Shown here: one piece after another, positions 1 to 6,457 of the stretch
Numbering within the stretch: the stretch's first letter is position 1
Layout: each line of letters begins with the position of its first letter
Assembly (NCBI GenBank): GCA_018712125.1
Contig: DVHM01000008.1
Location: forward strand, 1 to 11,786
Reading direction: 5' to 3'
From: Pullilachnospira_A gallistercoris
Lineage (GTDB): Bacteria; Bacillota; Clostridia; Lachnospirales; Lachnospiraceae
DNA length: 11,786 nt
Made by a program: the position numbers and the translations under genes
The notes under the pieces: generated by a model
Databases searched by the model: none
What the model was told of the DNA's origin: nothing
The model's input: the letters and a program-made list of their open reading frames with translations, nothing else

Positions 1-738
1 ATAATATTTTCCGTCATGCTTGTTCATCCACGCGCCCTCGATGTAGGGACGGTTGCTCAGGAATCCCTTCATCATAATCTTCAGGTTTTCGGGAATGTTC
101 GCCACCATCTCCTGTCCGCCCTGGGCCTCAAGGAATTTTTCATAGGCTACTTCCAGCGCCTCGTCGGAAAGGGGCGGATCGCAGTGATCCTCGCCGTTTC
201 TCTCGTAACCAACCTCATTCCAGTTGCCGTGGATCAGCTCCACCCGCTCGGTCTTCGGATGCATGGTCTCGGGATCCATCTCCACGCCCCAGATCGGCGT
301 CATATTGGCGCATCCCCAGTAAAAATACACCCGTCCATCATCGTCCACAAACTGATGGGGATCCCAGAAATCAAAGCTTCCCTTGATCTCCTCGTAGGGA
401 CCTTCCTCGATATTTTTCGTGCGGTAGAAGTTGCAGATCTCCTCCCGTTTGGAAGCGCAAAAATATACATAATCACCGATAACCCGCACGTCCGGCGCGT
501 AGTCGTAGAAGGGCAGATTGTCCGGCAGGCGCTTATTCTCCCAGTGAGCCAGGTCCTCGGACACCCAGACGCCCAGCGTCATGGACGCGAAGATGTAATA
601 TTTCCCCTTAAAGTAGATCATAGAAGGGTCCGCGGCTTCTCTCGAAATCTGAACCGGTCCCATCTGCTGTCCCATCCCCTGCTGATTAAACTGATAGAGA
701 TAGTCTACATTCAGAGGATTGCAGTAATAATGTTTCAT
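1..738 (-). CDS. Glycoside hydrolase family 43 enzyme (beta-xylosidase / alpha-L-arabinofuranosidase type), 3' end outside window
   Basis: Only the N-terminal 246 residues are present; the reading frame runs off the left edge. GH43 enzymes are inverting five-bladed beta-propeller glycosidases that cleave beta-xylosyl or alpha-L-arabinofuranosyl units. Visible family landmarks are NPLNVDYLYQF near the N-terminus, the general-base Asp37 in REAADPSM, the APDV motif (residues 81-84), the pKa-modulating Asp126 in WDPHQFVDDDGRVYFYWG, and the general-acid Glu234 in YIEGAWMNKHDGKYY. There is no signal peptide, so the enzyme is probably cytosolic. The ATG at 738 is preceded by AGGAGA about 7 nt upstream. 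It follows GH39 and the reductase on the same strand and has its own extended -10 promoter. The distance between Asp126 and Glu234 (108 residues) is longer than the roughly 60 of characterised GH43 enzymes. Family is certain; the exact substrate is not. Confidence 0.92.
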   Translation of the reverse strand, partial: MKHYYCNPLNVDYLYQFNQQGMGQQMGPVQISREAADPSMIYFKGKYYIFASMTLGVWVSEDLAHWENKRLPDNLPFYDYAPDVRVIGDYVYFCASKREEICNFYRTKNIEEGPYEEIKGSFDFWDPHQFVDDDGRVYFYWGCANMTPIWGVEMDPETMHPKTERVELIHGNWNEVGYERNGEDHCDPPLSDEALEVAYEKFLEAQGGQEMVANIPENLKIMMKGFLSNRPYIEGAWMNKHDGKYY

Positions 739-770
739 GAAACTTCTCCTTTCGCATGCTTAATACCTTC

Positions 771-779
771 ATTATAACA
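771..779 (-). promoter_or_regulatory. Extended -10 promoter for the GH43 gene
   Basis: On the minus strand the sequence reads TGTTATAAT, a perfect TATAAT hexamer with the TGn extension. The start codon lies about 26 nt downstream of the predicted start site. At 17-nt spacing the -35 hexamer (ATGATG) is poor, which is common for extended -10 promoters. It would give GH43 expression independent of the upstream GH39/reductase transcript. Confidence 0.6.
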
Positions 780-873
780 ATTACCGCCCCCGACATCATT
801 CAAAAATTTGCTTTTTCTGTCAAAAATTTTACCTCTTTTCGGAGCGGTTCTGCTTTCCGGTTATTCAACAACT

Positions 874-885
874 TGCCGGCCGGCA
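874..885. repeat. 12-bp perfect palindrome TGCCGGCCGGCA next to the reductase stop codon
   Basis: The palindrome abuts the TGA of the aldo/keto reductase. No U-run follows on either strand, so it is not a standard intrinsic terminator. The rest of the 739-885 gap holds only the GH43 promoter and AT-rich sequence. Confidence 0.4.
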
Positions 886-1914
886 TCATCCCACGGAAAC
901 TTCCCCTGCCAGCACTTTCTTGTAATCCTCGTAATTCTTTGCCAGAAGATCCGGCGTGTGCAGGCCGTAGGGACACTTACTCATGCACTGGTTGCAGTGG
1001 AGACAGTCCTCGATCTTCGCCATCTTCTCCTGCCATTCCGGCGTCAGCCAGTTGTCGGAGGGCGCCCGGCGCAGCATCAGGGACATGCGGGCACAGTTGT
1101 TGATCTCGATCCCCACCGGACAGGGCATACAGTATCCGCAGCCCCGGCAGAAATCCCCGGAGAGCTGCTCCTTGTCCTTCGCGATCAGCTCCTCGATTTC
1201 CGGTGTCATGGTTGGCGGATTGTCGATGTAGGAGAGAAATTCCTCCAGCTCCGACTCCCGCTGCACGCCCCAGATGGGCAGCACATTGTCAAACTGCGCC
1301 TCGAAGGCGTATGCCGCCCGGCTGTCGTTGATCAGACCGCCGGAGAGAGCCTTCATGGCGATGAAACCCATATTGTGCTCTCTGCACATATCCACAATCT
1401 CGATATCCTTCTCGGTAGCCAGGTAGCAGAAGGGGAATTGCATGGTCTCATAGAGCCCCGACTCGATGGCCTCCTTCGCCACCGCCAGCCGATGGTTGGT
1501 AATGCCGATGTGCCGGATCTTCCCCTGCTTTTTCGCCTCGACCATGGCCTCGTAGAGCCCGGTCCCATCTCCTGGTTTCGGGCAGAAGGCGGGATTGTGG
1601 AACTGATAGATATCGATGTGATCCGTCCGCAGATTCTTTAAAGATGTCTCCAGATCCTTCCAGAAATCCTCCCCGTTCTGGGCCATGGTCTTCGTCGCGA
1701 TATAAACCTGATCCCGAATTCCTTCCAGCGCCTCCCCCAGCTTCTCCTCGCTGTCAGAGTAGGCTCTGGCCGTGTCAAAAAACCGGATACCGCCATCGTA
1801 TGCTCTGCGGATCAGTTTTACCGCCTCCTGACGGCTGACCCGCTGCACCGGCAGCGCGCCGAAACCGTTCTTGTTTACCGTGATACCGGTGCTTCCCAAT
1901 GTTACCGTATTCAT
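886..1914 (-). CDS. Aldo/keto reductase with C-terminal ferredoxin-like [4Fe-4S] domain
   Basis: A 342-residue protein. Residues 1-240 form a TIM-barrel aldo/keto reductase with the full catalytic tetrad: Asp47 and Tyr52 in FFDTARAYSDSEEKLG, Lys75 in YIATKT and His106 in YQFHNP. Residues 250-320 add a cysteine-rich domain, FCRGCGYCMPCP (Cys256, 259, 262, 265) and CLHCNQCMSKCP (Cys304, 307, 310, 314), expected to bind iron-sulfur clusters. This architecture is common in anaerobic Firmicutes, but physiological substrates are mostly unknown. The reductase would use NAD(P)H on a carbonyl or sugar, with the clusters as a possible electron relay. Purine-rich AGGAGGAG lies 11-12 nt upstream of the ATG. 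It sits 63 bp after GH39 and 147 bp before GH43, suggesting a role with xylan-derived sugars; that role is inference. Confidence 0.93.
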   Translation of the reverse strand: MNTVTLGSTGITVNKNGFGALPVQRVSRQEAVKLIRRAYDGGIRFFDTARAYSDSEEKLGEALEGIRDQVYIATKTMAQNGEDFWKDLETSLKNLRTDHIDIYQFHNPAFCPKPGDGTGLYEAMVEAKKQGKIRHIGITNHRLAVAKEAIESGLYETMQFPFCYLATEKDIEIVDMCREHNMGFIAMKALSGGLINDSRAAYAFEAQFDNVLPIWGVQRESELEEFLSYIDNPPTMTPEIEELIAKDKEQLSGDFCRGCGYCMPCPVGIEINNCARMSLMLRRAPSDNWLTPEWQEKMAKIEDCLHCNQCMSKCPYGLHTPDLLAKNYEDYKKVLAGEVSVG

Positions 1915-1977
1915 GATATATTCGTCTCCTCCTTTACTTTCTTTCCCTCTGCTTGCTTTCCCTTTCCTGCGTTCCCG

Positions 1978-3594
1978 CTATTTCACGATTCGGATGCAGT
2001 ACACATCGTTTACGCCAAGGGCGACGGACATCTTTACCTTTCCGTCCTCATAGACGAAGGGCAATTCTTCCGCCCTCATCTCCGATTCCTCTATGATAAC
2101 CGCCGCCTGCGCGGGATTCGGCACCTGGGGACTTCCCATATCCTCCCACACCTTCAAGGGATTACAGTGTTCCTGGTCGATCCGCTCCATGTATACCATA
2201 CGCGGCGCGGCGTCCATCTCCAGGGAAATCTCCGCTTCCTCCTTGGGCAGATCCAGATTGTTTTTCATCTTCTGCCTGAACAGGATGCACTGGGTTCCCT
2301 CATCGCTGGCAAAAGCCGCCATGCCCACCTCGTTGTCGATGGCGTCCTCTCCCAGGTCATAGCGCATGTCGCCCACTCCATTCAGCATCTCCAGGGCATA
2401 GTACACCGGCTTTTTGATGCCGCTCTGAGTCATCAGGCCGAATCCGCCGTGAAACTCCTCCGGGAAGGGGTGCAGTTCCTCGAAAATGTCGCTGAAGCAC
2501 CAGATGGAAGATCCGTCGATGACATTTTCCAGGGCGAGAATCGTCTTCACATCATAAGCCGCCACTTTTCTCGTATCGTTGCCGTAGGCCGAGAAAGTGG
2601 CACAGTTGTTCCACTCGGTGTAGTACACCGGAAGTCCCTGGGCCTGCTCCTTCACGATCGGCGCGTTGGTGCGGAACACGTTGTCCGGCACATCGTCTCT
2701 CTCCAGGGGATCGCCCATAAAGCTCCGGATTGCCGGGAGAATCGCCCCCTTCGGAAGATTCGCGAACATCTGCTGCACCGCCTCCGGGGAGACGTTGCTC
2801 ATCTGCTCCTTCATGGCCTCGTCCACAGCCGTCTCTTCCGCGCTCTCCGGCCCTCCCTGATCGGAGACGCCGCCCAGGGGATCGCCCGCGTACTGATGGG
2901 TTGTGACAAAATCCACTGGGACATTGTGCTCCTTGCAGAAGGCCACAAAAGATTTAACCCACTTGCTGCCGGAGGTGGAGGGACCGCCCACTCGGATTTT
3001 CTCATCCACTTCCTTGATGGCTCTGGCCGTGATCTCGTACAGATGGAAATAGTCCTCCCGTGTTCCATGGAAGAACACGACGGGGAGATCCGGCTCGTTC
3101 CAGACCTCAAAATACCAGCTCTCCACCTCTTCCTGTCCGTACCGGTCGATCAGAAACCGCACGAAGGACTGGATATAATCGATCCAGGCCTGGTCATCCT
3201 TTGGCATGCAGATATTGGGCCGATAGAAAAACATGCCCCTGACATCTTCCTTTGCCAGATGCTGCGGCATAAAGCTCAGCTCCACAAAGGGCTTCATCCC
3301 CGCCGCCAGCAGATTGTCATAGGCTGCGGCGCACTGGCGGAAACTGGTCTCCACGACACCGGTCTCCATGGGAATGGGGAACACATCCTCCAGCGCGTGC
3401 ATCGTGTGCATATCGTCGCAGAAAATTCCGTGGAAACGCACCCGCTCCATCCCCAGATCCTCATGGACCTGTCTCAACTGCGCCGCATAGTCCGCCCGCA
3501 GCGCCAGCGCCGCATGACCGCTGCCCACGCAGAACTGCCAGTGCCTCTGAAAAGGATGTACCGGCGTACTCTTCTTAATCTCGTACGTTACCAT
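1978..3594 (-). CDS. Glycoside hydrolase family 39 beta-xylosidase
   Basis: A 538-residue retaining glycosidase expected to release xylose from the non-reducing ends of xylo-oligosaccharides. The GH39 hallmark HWQFCVGSGHAALALR lies at residues 18-33. The acid/base is Glu167 in WYFEVWNEPDL, and the nucleophile is Glu327 in VYYTEWN. Residues about 1-400 form the (beta/alpha)8 barrel, and about 400-538 the C-terminal beta-sandwich. No signal peptide, so intracellular. The ATG at 3594 has GGAGG 6 nt upstream (GGAGGTGCAATATG). The two catalytic Glu are 160 residues apart, against about 117 in Thermoanaerobacterium XynB, which points to an insertion of about 40 residues around 240-310. It is first in the probable operon with the reductase and GH43, and is transcribed divergently from galM. 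Family is certain; beta-xylosidase is the usual but not the only GH39 activity. Confidence 0.94.
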   Translation of the reverse strand: MVTYEIKKSTPVHPFQRHWQFCVGSGHAALALRADYAAQLRQVHEDLGMERVRFHGIFCDDMHTMHALEDVFPIPMETGVVETSFRQCAAAYDNLLAAGMKPFVELSFMPQHLAKEDVRGMFFYRPNICMPKDDQAWIDYIQSFVRFLIDRYGQEEVESWYFEVWNEPDLPVVFFHGTREDYFHLYEITARAIKEVDEKIRVGGPSTSGSKWVKSFVAFCKEHNVPVDFVTTHQYAGDPLGGVSDQGGPESAEETAVDEAMKEQMSNVSPEAVQQMFANLPKGAILPAIRSFMGDPLERDDVPDNVFRTNAPIVKEQAQGLPVYYTEWNNCATFSAYGNDTRKVAAYDVKTILALENVIDGSSIWCFSDIFEELHPFPEEFHGGFGLMTQSGIKKPVYYALEMLNGVGDMRYDLGEDAIDNEVGMAAFASDEGTQCILFRQKMKNNLDLPKEEAEISLEMDAAPRMVYMERIDQEHCNPLKVWEDMGSPQVPNPAQAAVIIEESEMRAEELPFVYEDGKVKMSVALGVNDVYCIRIVK

Positions 3595-3621
3595 ATTGCA
3601 CCTCCATACCTTTTTTCTTTT

Positions 3622-3650
3622 ATTTTAGCAAACCCTAGCGTCGGTGTACA
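3622..3650 (-). promoter_or_regulatory. Promoter of the GH39-led operon
   Basis: On the minus strand TGCTAAAAT gives an extended -10 (TAAAAT at 3622-3627). A 17-nt spacer separates it from TGTACA at 3645-3650, a 4/6 match to the -35 consensus. The predicted start is about 20 nt upstream of the GH39 ATG and just upstream of its GGAGG ribosome binding site. Confidence 0.6.
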
Positions 3651-3664
3651 AGGGGCAATACACC
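3643..3664. promoter_or_regulatory. Candidate operator, GGTGTA-N10-TACACC dyad over the GH39 -35 region
   Basis: Perfect 6-bp inverted half-sites (3643-3648 and 3659-3664) are separated by 10 nt. They cover the -35 hexamer of the GH39 promoter and the sequence just upstream. The position suits a sugar-responsive regulator, either a repressor or an activator. No regulator gene is in the window, and the assignment rests on symmetry and position alone. Confidence 0.35.
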
Positions 3665-3710
3665 TCAGACCGTGCGATTTCGGTCATTTGCCGCGTTATC
3701 TTCGCTCGGT

Positions 3711-3723
3711 GTGTTCCGAACAC
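3711..3723. repeat. 13-bp palindrome GTGTTC-C-GAACAC
   Basis: A perfect 6-bp dyad around one central base, just before the first long repeat copy. It could be a protein-binding site or part of the repeat cluster. It is about 190 bp from the galM promoter and 60 bp upstream of the GH39 -35 hexamer. Confidence 0.3.
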
Positions 3724-3724
3724 C

Positions 3725-3786
3725 CTTCCCCGCGTTCTGCGCGAACGCGGCAGGAAGATCCGGGAAAACACCTCTTACATGCAAGC
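3725..3786 (+). repeat. Direct repeat copy 1 (62 bp) with internal hairpin
   Basis: The unit begins CTTCC and ends CATGCAAGC. It contains a perfect 8-bp hairpin at 3730-3750 (CCGCGTTC, loop TGCGC, GAACGCGG), followed by a GATCCGGGAAAACACCTC segment. Copy 2 repeats it with one base deleted (CAGGAAG becomes CAGAAG). The copies start 81 bp apart. Confidence 0.9.
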
Positions 3787-3805
3787 CGGATGCTGCTCCT
3801 TCTCA

Positions 3806-3866
3806 CTTCCCCGCGTTCTGCGCGAACGCGGCAGAAGATCCGGGAAAACACCTCTTACATGCAAGC
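3806..3866 (+). repeat. Direct repeat copy 2 (61 bp) with internal hairpin
   Basis: Identical to copy 1 except for a single-base deletion. Its 8-bp hairpin lies at 3811-3831. Its second half pairs with the inverted partial copy at 3872-3896, leaving a short loop that contains the smaller dyad CATGC-AA-GCATG. Confidence 0.9.
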
Positions 3867-3871
3867 ATGAC

Positions 3872-3896
3872 GAGGTGTTTTCCCGGATCTTCCTGC
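3872..3896 (-). repeat. Inverted partial copy (25 bp) forming a large hairpin with copy 2
   Basis: The 25 bases are the exact reverse complement of 3750-3774 in copy 1, and pair with 3831-3854 of copy 2 with one bulged base (18 uninterrupted base pairs in the inner part). TTTT follows at 3897-3900, so on the plus strand it could act as a weak terminator for any upstream transcript. A shorter degenerate copy, TTTCCCGGATTTTCC, follows at 3911-3925 inside the galM promoter spacer. Confidence 0.85.
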
Positions 3897-3904
3897 TTTT
3901 CCCG

Positions 3905-3933
3905 TTGCACTTTCCCGGATTTTCCACTATGAT
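3905..3933 (+). promoter_or_regulatory. Likely galM promoter
   Basis: TTGCAC at 3905-3910 is separated by exactly 17 nt from TATGAT at 3928-3933 (5/6 match to the -10 consensus). The 5' leader to the TTG start would be about 90 nt. A second AT-rich -10-like box (TATTAT, 3945-3950) is an alternative with a poorer -35. The leader has a 7-bp inverted pair, GGTATCG (3951-3957) and CGATACC (3999-4005). Confidence 0.45.
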
Positions 3934-4029
3934 GATACTATACATATTATGGTATCGTATCTTTCCCTGGCAAAGCCATACACTGTCAAAGAGAAACGCG
4001 ATACCGGCAGAACAAGGAGGCAGGATATT

Positions 4030-5073
4030 TTGGAAAAGAAATTATGGGGTACCACCAGAGAAAACGAGGAAGTCTACACCTATGAGATTGCCGGAGCCGG
4101 CGGTATCCGTGCAACTTTCATGAATTACGGGGCGAATCTTCTCTCCCTGACCGTTCCGGATAAGGACGGCAATGCAAAGGACATTGTCCTGGGATATGAG
4201 AAGCTGGAGAGCTATTTCGACAACGATCTCTACTTCGGCTGCTGCGTCGCTCCGAACGGAAACCGGATCGGCAACGCCAGATTTACCCTGAACGGAAAAA
4301 CATATGCGTTGGACAAAAACGACGGGGAGAACAACCTCCACAGCGGTACGCATCCTCTGTGTATGCGCATCTGGGATGTGGCGGATGTGAAGGATAACGC
4401 CATTACCTTTACCTATGACAAAAAGGATATGGACATGGGATTCCCGGGCAACATGAAGATTACCGTTACCTTTACCCTGACACCGGACAATGAGCTGCGG
4501 ATCGATTACAGCGGGCTCTCCGATCAGGACACCATCTTCAATCCCACCAACCACAGCTACTTCAACCTGGCCGGCCACGACAGCGGCAGCGTGCTGGATC
4601 AGCTGGTATGGATCAACGCCAGCCGCTTTACCGAGACCGACGCGGGCTCTGTTCCCACCGGCAATCTGATTGACGTAAAGGGCACGCCTCTGGACTTTAC
4701 CAAAGAAAAACCCATGGCGCCCGAGGTGGACGACGCCTATGAGCAGCTGGCCCTGGCAAAGGGATACGACCACAACTTCGCCCTGGACATCAAGGAGGGC
4801 GAACTCTCCCTGGCCGCCAGCCTCTATGATCCCAAGTCGGGACGGAAGATAGAGGTCTACACCGATCTGCCCGGCATGCAGCTCTACTGTGGCAACTACA
4901 TTCATCCGAATGTTGTGGGTAAGGGCGGATTCCTCTATCAGCCCAGATACGGCGTCTGCTTTGAGACCCAGTACTATCCCAACGCCATCAACATTCCCTC
5001 CTTCTCTCAGCCCATCGCCAAGGCGGGGGTAGAGAAGAAGACCACCACCATCTACCGGTTCTTTACCGCCTGA
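4030..5073 (+). CDS. galM: Aldose 1-epimerase (galactose mutarotase)
   Basis: A 347-residue cytosolic beta-sandwich enzyme that interconverts alpha and beta anomers of galactose, glucose, xylose or related aldoses. Family residues seen: PNGNRIGNARF (76-85), His104 in NNLHSG, catalytic acid His175 in NPTNHSYFNLAG, Asp247 in GYDHNF, and catalytic base Glu312 in FETQYYPNAIN. The start chosen is TTG at 4030, because AGGAGG at 4015-4020 stands 9 nt before it and the protein then begins MEKKLWG at the usual family length. An in-frame ATG at 3949 would add 27 unrelated residues, lacks a ribosome binding site and overlaps the promoter. It is divergent from the xylosidase operon, so it probably serves the same sugars. 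Its 3' end overlaps the convergent glycerate kinase by 11 bp, with no terminator between. Confidence 0.94.
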   Translation: MEKKLWGTTRENEEVYTYEIAGAGGIRATFMNYGANLLSLTVPDKDGNAKDIVLGYEKLESYFDNDLYFGCCVAPNGNRIGNARFTLNGKTYALDKNDGENNLHSGTHPLCMRIWDVADVKDNAITFTYDKKDMDMGFPGNMKITVTFTLTPDNELRIDYSGLSDQDTIFNPTNHSYFNLAGHDSGSVLDQLVWINASRFTETDAGSVPTGNLIDVKGTPLDFTKEKPMAPEVDDAYEQLALAKGYDHNFALDIKEGELSLAASLYDPKSGRKIEVYTDLPGMQLYCGNYIHPNVVGKGGFLYQPRYGVCFETQYYPNAINIPSFSQPIAKAGVEKKTTTIYRFFTA

Positions 5074-6289
5074 TCAGCAGGACGGACAGGTCGTTGACAT
5101 TGGTTCCGGTGGGGCCGGTCACGATCAGACCGTCTGTCTGAATCAGGGCGTGATAGGCGTCGTTATTCTCCAGCACATCGGAGATGGCGACGCCTTTTTC
5201 ACGCAGTTTTTTCGCCGTTTCCCCATCCACATAACCGCCCGCCGCGTCGGTGGGGCCGTCGGTGCCGTCGGAACCCACCGAAAATACCGCCACTCCTGTA
5301 AACCCGTCGATCTTCTCTGCCGCCGCCAGCGCCAGTTCCTGATTTCGTCCGCCCTTTCCGGAGCCGGTCAGACGTACCACGGTCTCCCCGCCGCAGATGA
5401 AGGCGGCTCTGCCTGCATGGCTTAGCGCGATACTTCCAAGGAAAGCCCCGGCCTCCCTCGCCTGGCAGTCCAGTTGATCCGTGAGAAAGACCGTCTTATA
5501 GTCAAGCTCCTCACAGACCTCCATCGCCGCCCGACAGAGCTCCCGCACGCTGCCGATCACATGATTTTCCACATTCGCCAGTTCCTTCGGTGTCTCCCCG
5601 GCAAGGCAGGTCCTTGCCTCCGCGCTCAGTTTCAGATGGTACTTCTCCGCTATGCGAAAGGCGTCCTCACAGGTGGAGACGTCCGCCGCCGCTGGCCCCG
5701 ACGCGATCATATCCAGGGGATCCCCGAGTATGTCCGACAAAATCACACTGTACACCCGGGCAGGGGCACACCACTGACCGAAACGGCCTCCTTTGACCCC
5801 GGACAGGCGTTTGCGGATCGTGTTCATCTCCACGATATCCGCCCCGCTGGCCAGAAGCTGGGATGTGATATCCTCCAGCTCCTCCAATGGAATCAACGGC
5901 TTCTCAAAGAGGGCGCTCCCTCCTCCCGACAGAAGAAACAGCACGGTATCTTCGGGCTGCAGGTTTTCCGTCATATCCAGTACTCTTTCCGTGGCTTTGC
6001 AGCTGTTTTCATCTGGCAACGGATGCCCCGCCTCATAGCACGCAATTCCCGGGATCTCCCCCATCACATGATGATACTTCGTCACGACCACGCCGGCCTC
6101 CGGCGGCTGACCGAGACATTTTACCGCCGCGTCAGCCATCTGCCAGGCAGCCTTTCCCACCGCCACCAGGTATACCCTGCCGGGAAACTCCTTTCCCTCC
6201 AGACAACGCCGCACCGCCTCGTCGGGCTTTACCGCCTCCAGCGCCCTTTTCACTATCATCTCCGCATCTTCCCGCAAACTCTGTTCCAT
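5063..6289 (-). CDS. Glycerate 2-kinase, class II (DUF4147 / MOFRL family)
   Basis: A 408-residue enzyme that phosphorylates D-glycerate with ATP, in this family typically to 2-phosphoglycerate. The N-terminal DUF4147 domain carries AVGKAA with Lys46, SGGGSA (121-126), NTIRKRLSGVKGGR (156-169) and SDILGDPLDMIASGPA (185-200). The C-terminal MOFRL domain carries GGRNQELALA with Arg315 and SDGTDGPTDAAGG (340-352). Lys46 and Arg315 correspond to the catalytic Lys47 and Arg325 of the Thermotoga maritima enzyme. The ATG at 6289 follows GGAGG by about 12 nt. An out-of-frame ATG lies closer to the Shine-Dalgarno sequence, but its frame has no recognisable protein. The gene is monocistronic, with its own promoter, and convergent with galM. 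It would feed glycerate, perhaps from sugar-acid breakdown, into lower glycolysis. Confidence 0.93.
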   Translation of the reverse strand: MEQSLREDAEMIVKRALEAVKPDEAVRRCLEGKEFPGRVYLVAVGKAAWQMADAAVKCLGQPPEAGVVVTKYHHVMGEIPGIACYEAGHPLPDENSCKATERVLDMTENLQPEDTVLFLLSGGGSALFEKPLIPLEELEDITSQLLASGADIVEMNTIRKRLSGVKGGRFGQWCAPARVYSVILSDILGDPLDMIASGPAAADVSTCEDAFRIAEKYHLKLSAEARTCLAGETPKELANVENHVIGSVRELCRAAMEVCEELDYKTVFLTDQLDCQAREAGAFLGSIALSHAGRAAFICGGETVVRLTGSGKGGRNQELALAAAEKIDGFTGVAVFSVGSDGTDGPTDAAGGYVDGETAKKLREKGVAISDVLENNDAYHALIQTDGLIVTGPTGTNVNDLSVLLIRR

Positions 6290-6334
6290 AGTCTCTCATT
6301 TCCTCCCAACAGTCGGTCATTTTCGCACATTACC

Positions 6335-6363
6335 ATTATAATATGGATTTTTCCTCCGGAACA
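6335..6363 (-). promoter_or_regulatory. Promoter of the glycerate kinase gene
   Basis: A perfect TATAAT at 6335-6340 on the minus strand, with a weak -35 (TGTTCC, 6358-6363) at 17-nt spacing. It predicts a leader of about 38 nt. The poor -35 together with the adjacent palindrome at 6365-6376 suggests possible dependence on an activator. Confidence 0.55.
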
Positions 6364-6364
6364 G

Positions 6365-6376
6365 GCAGAATTCTGC
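6365..6376. promoter_or_regulatory. Perfect 12-bp palindrome GCAGAATTCTGC upstream of the glycerate kinase promoter
   Basis: It lies directly upstream of the weak -35 hexamer, where an activator or repressor could bind. No known consensus is recognised; the assignment rests on symmetry and position. Confidence 0.3.
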
Positions 6377-6399
6377 GGTCAATATCAAAATTTTGTCAG

Positions 6400-6434
6400 A
6401 AAAAGACGCCCGGATGTCGAAATATTCGAGCGTC
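6400..6434 (-). terminator. Intrinsic terminator of the sigma factor / ABC operon
   Basis: On the minus strand GACGCTCG (6434-6427) pairs with CGGGCGTC (6412-6405), an 8-bp stem with one U-G wobble. It is followed at once by TTTTT (6404-6400). It lies 24 bp after the stop codon of the last permease gene and separates the operon from the glycerate kinase promoter. Confidence 0.8.
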
Positions 6435-6457
6435 AGGGAAATGGTCAACCGCAGTAC

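Noticed and set aside
819..824. TTGACA on the minus strand as a -35 box upstream of GH43
   Set aside because: The hexamer is perfect, but no acceptable -10 lies 16-18 nt downstream, and the TATAAT at 771-776 is too far away.
2167..3870. 567-codon open frame on the plus strand
   Set aside because: It lies antisense to the GH39 gene, whose catalytic motifs are intact. Its translation is His/Arg/Leu-rich with no recognisable domain, typical of an antisense shadow in GC-rich coding DNA.
3725..3896. CRISPR array
   Set aside because: Only two direct copies of about 62 bp, with strong internal hairpins and an inverted third copy. There is no regular spacer pattern and no cas genes.
3949..4029. 27-codon upstream extension of galM from ATG 3949
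   Set aside because: No Shine-Dalgarno precedes it, it overlaps promoter-like sequence, and the extra residues are not part of the family. TTG 4030 has AGGAGG at good spacing.
3644..4123. Small plus-strand open frames spanning the repeat cluster
   Set aside because: Several overlapping frames are open only because of the repeats. None has a ribosome binding site or a recognisable domain, and repeat-encoded peptides recur in different frames.
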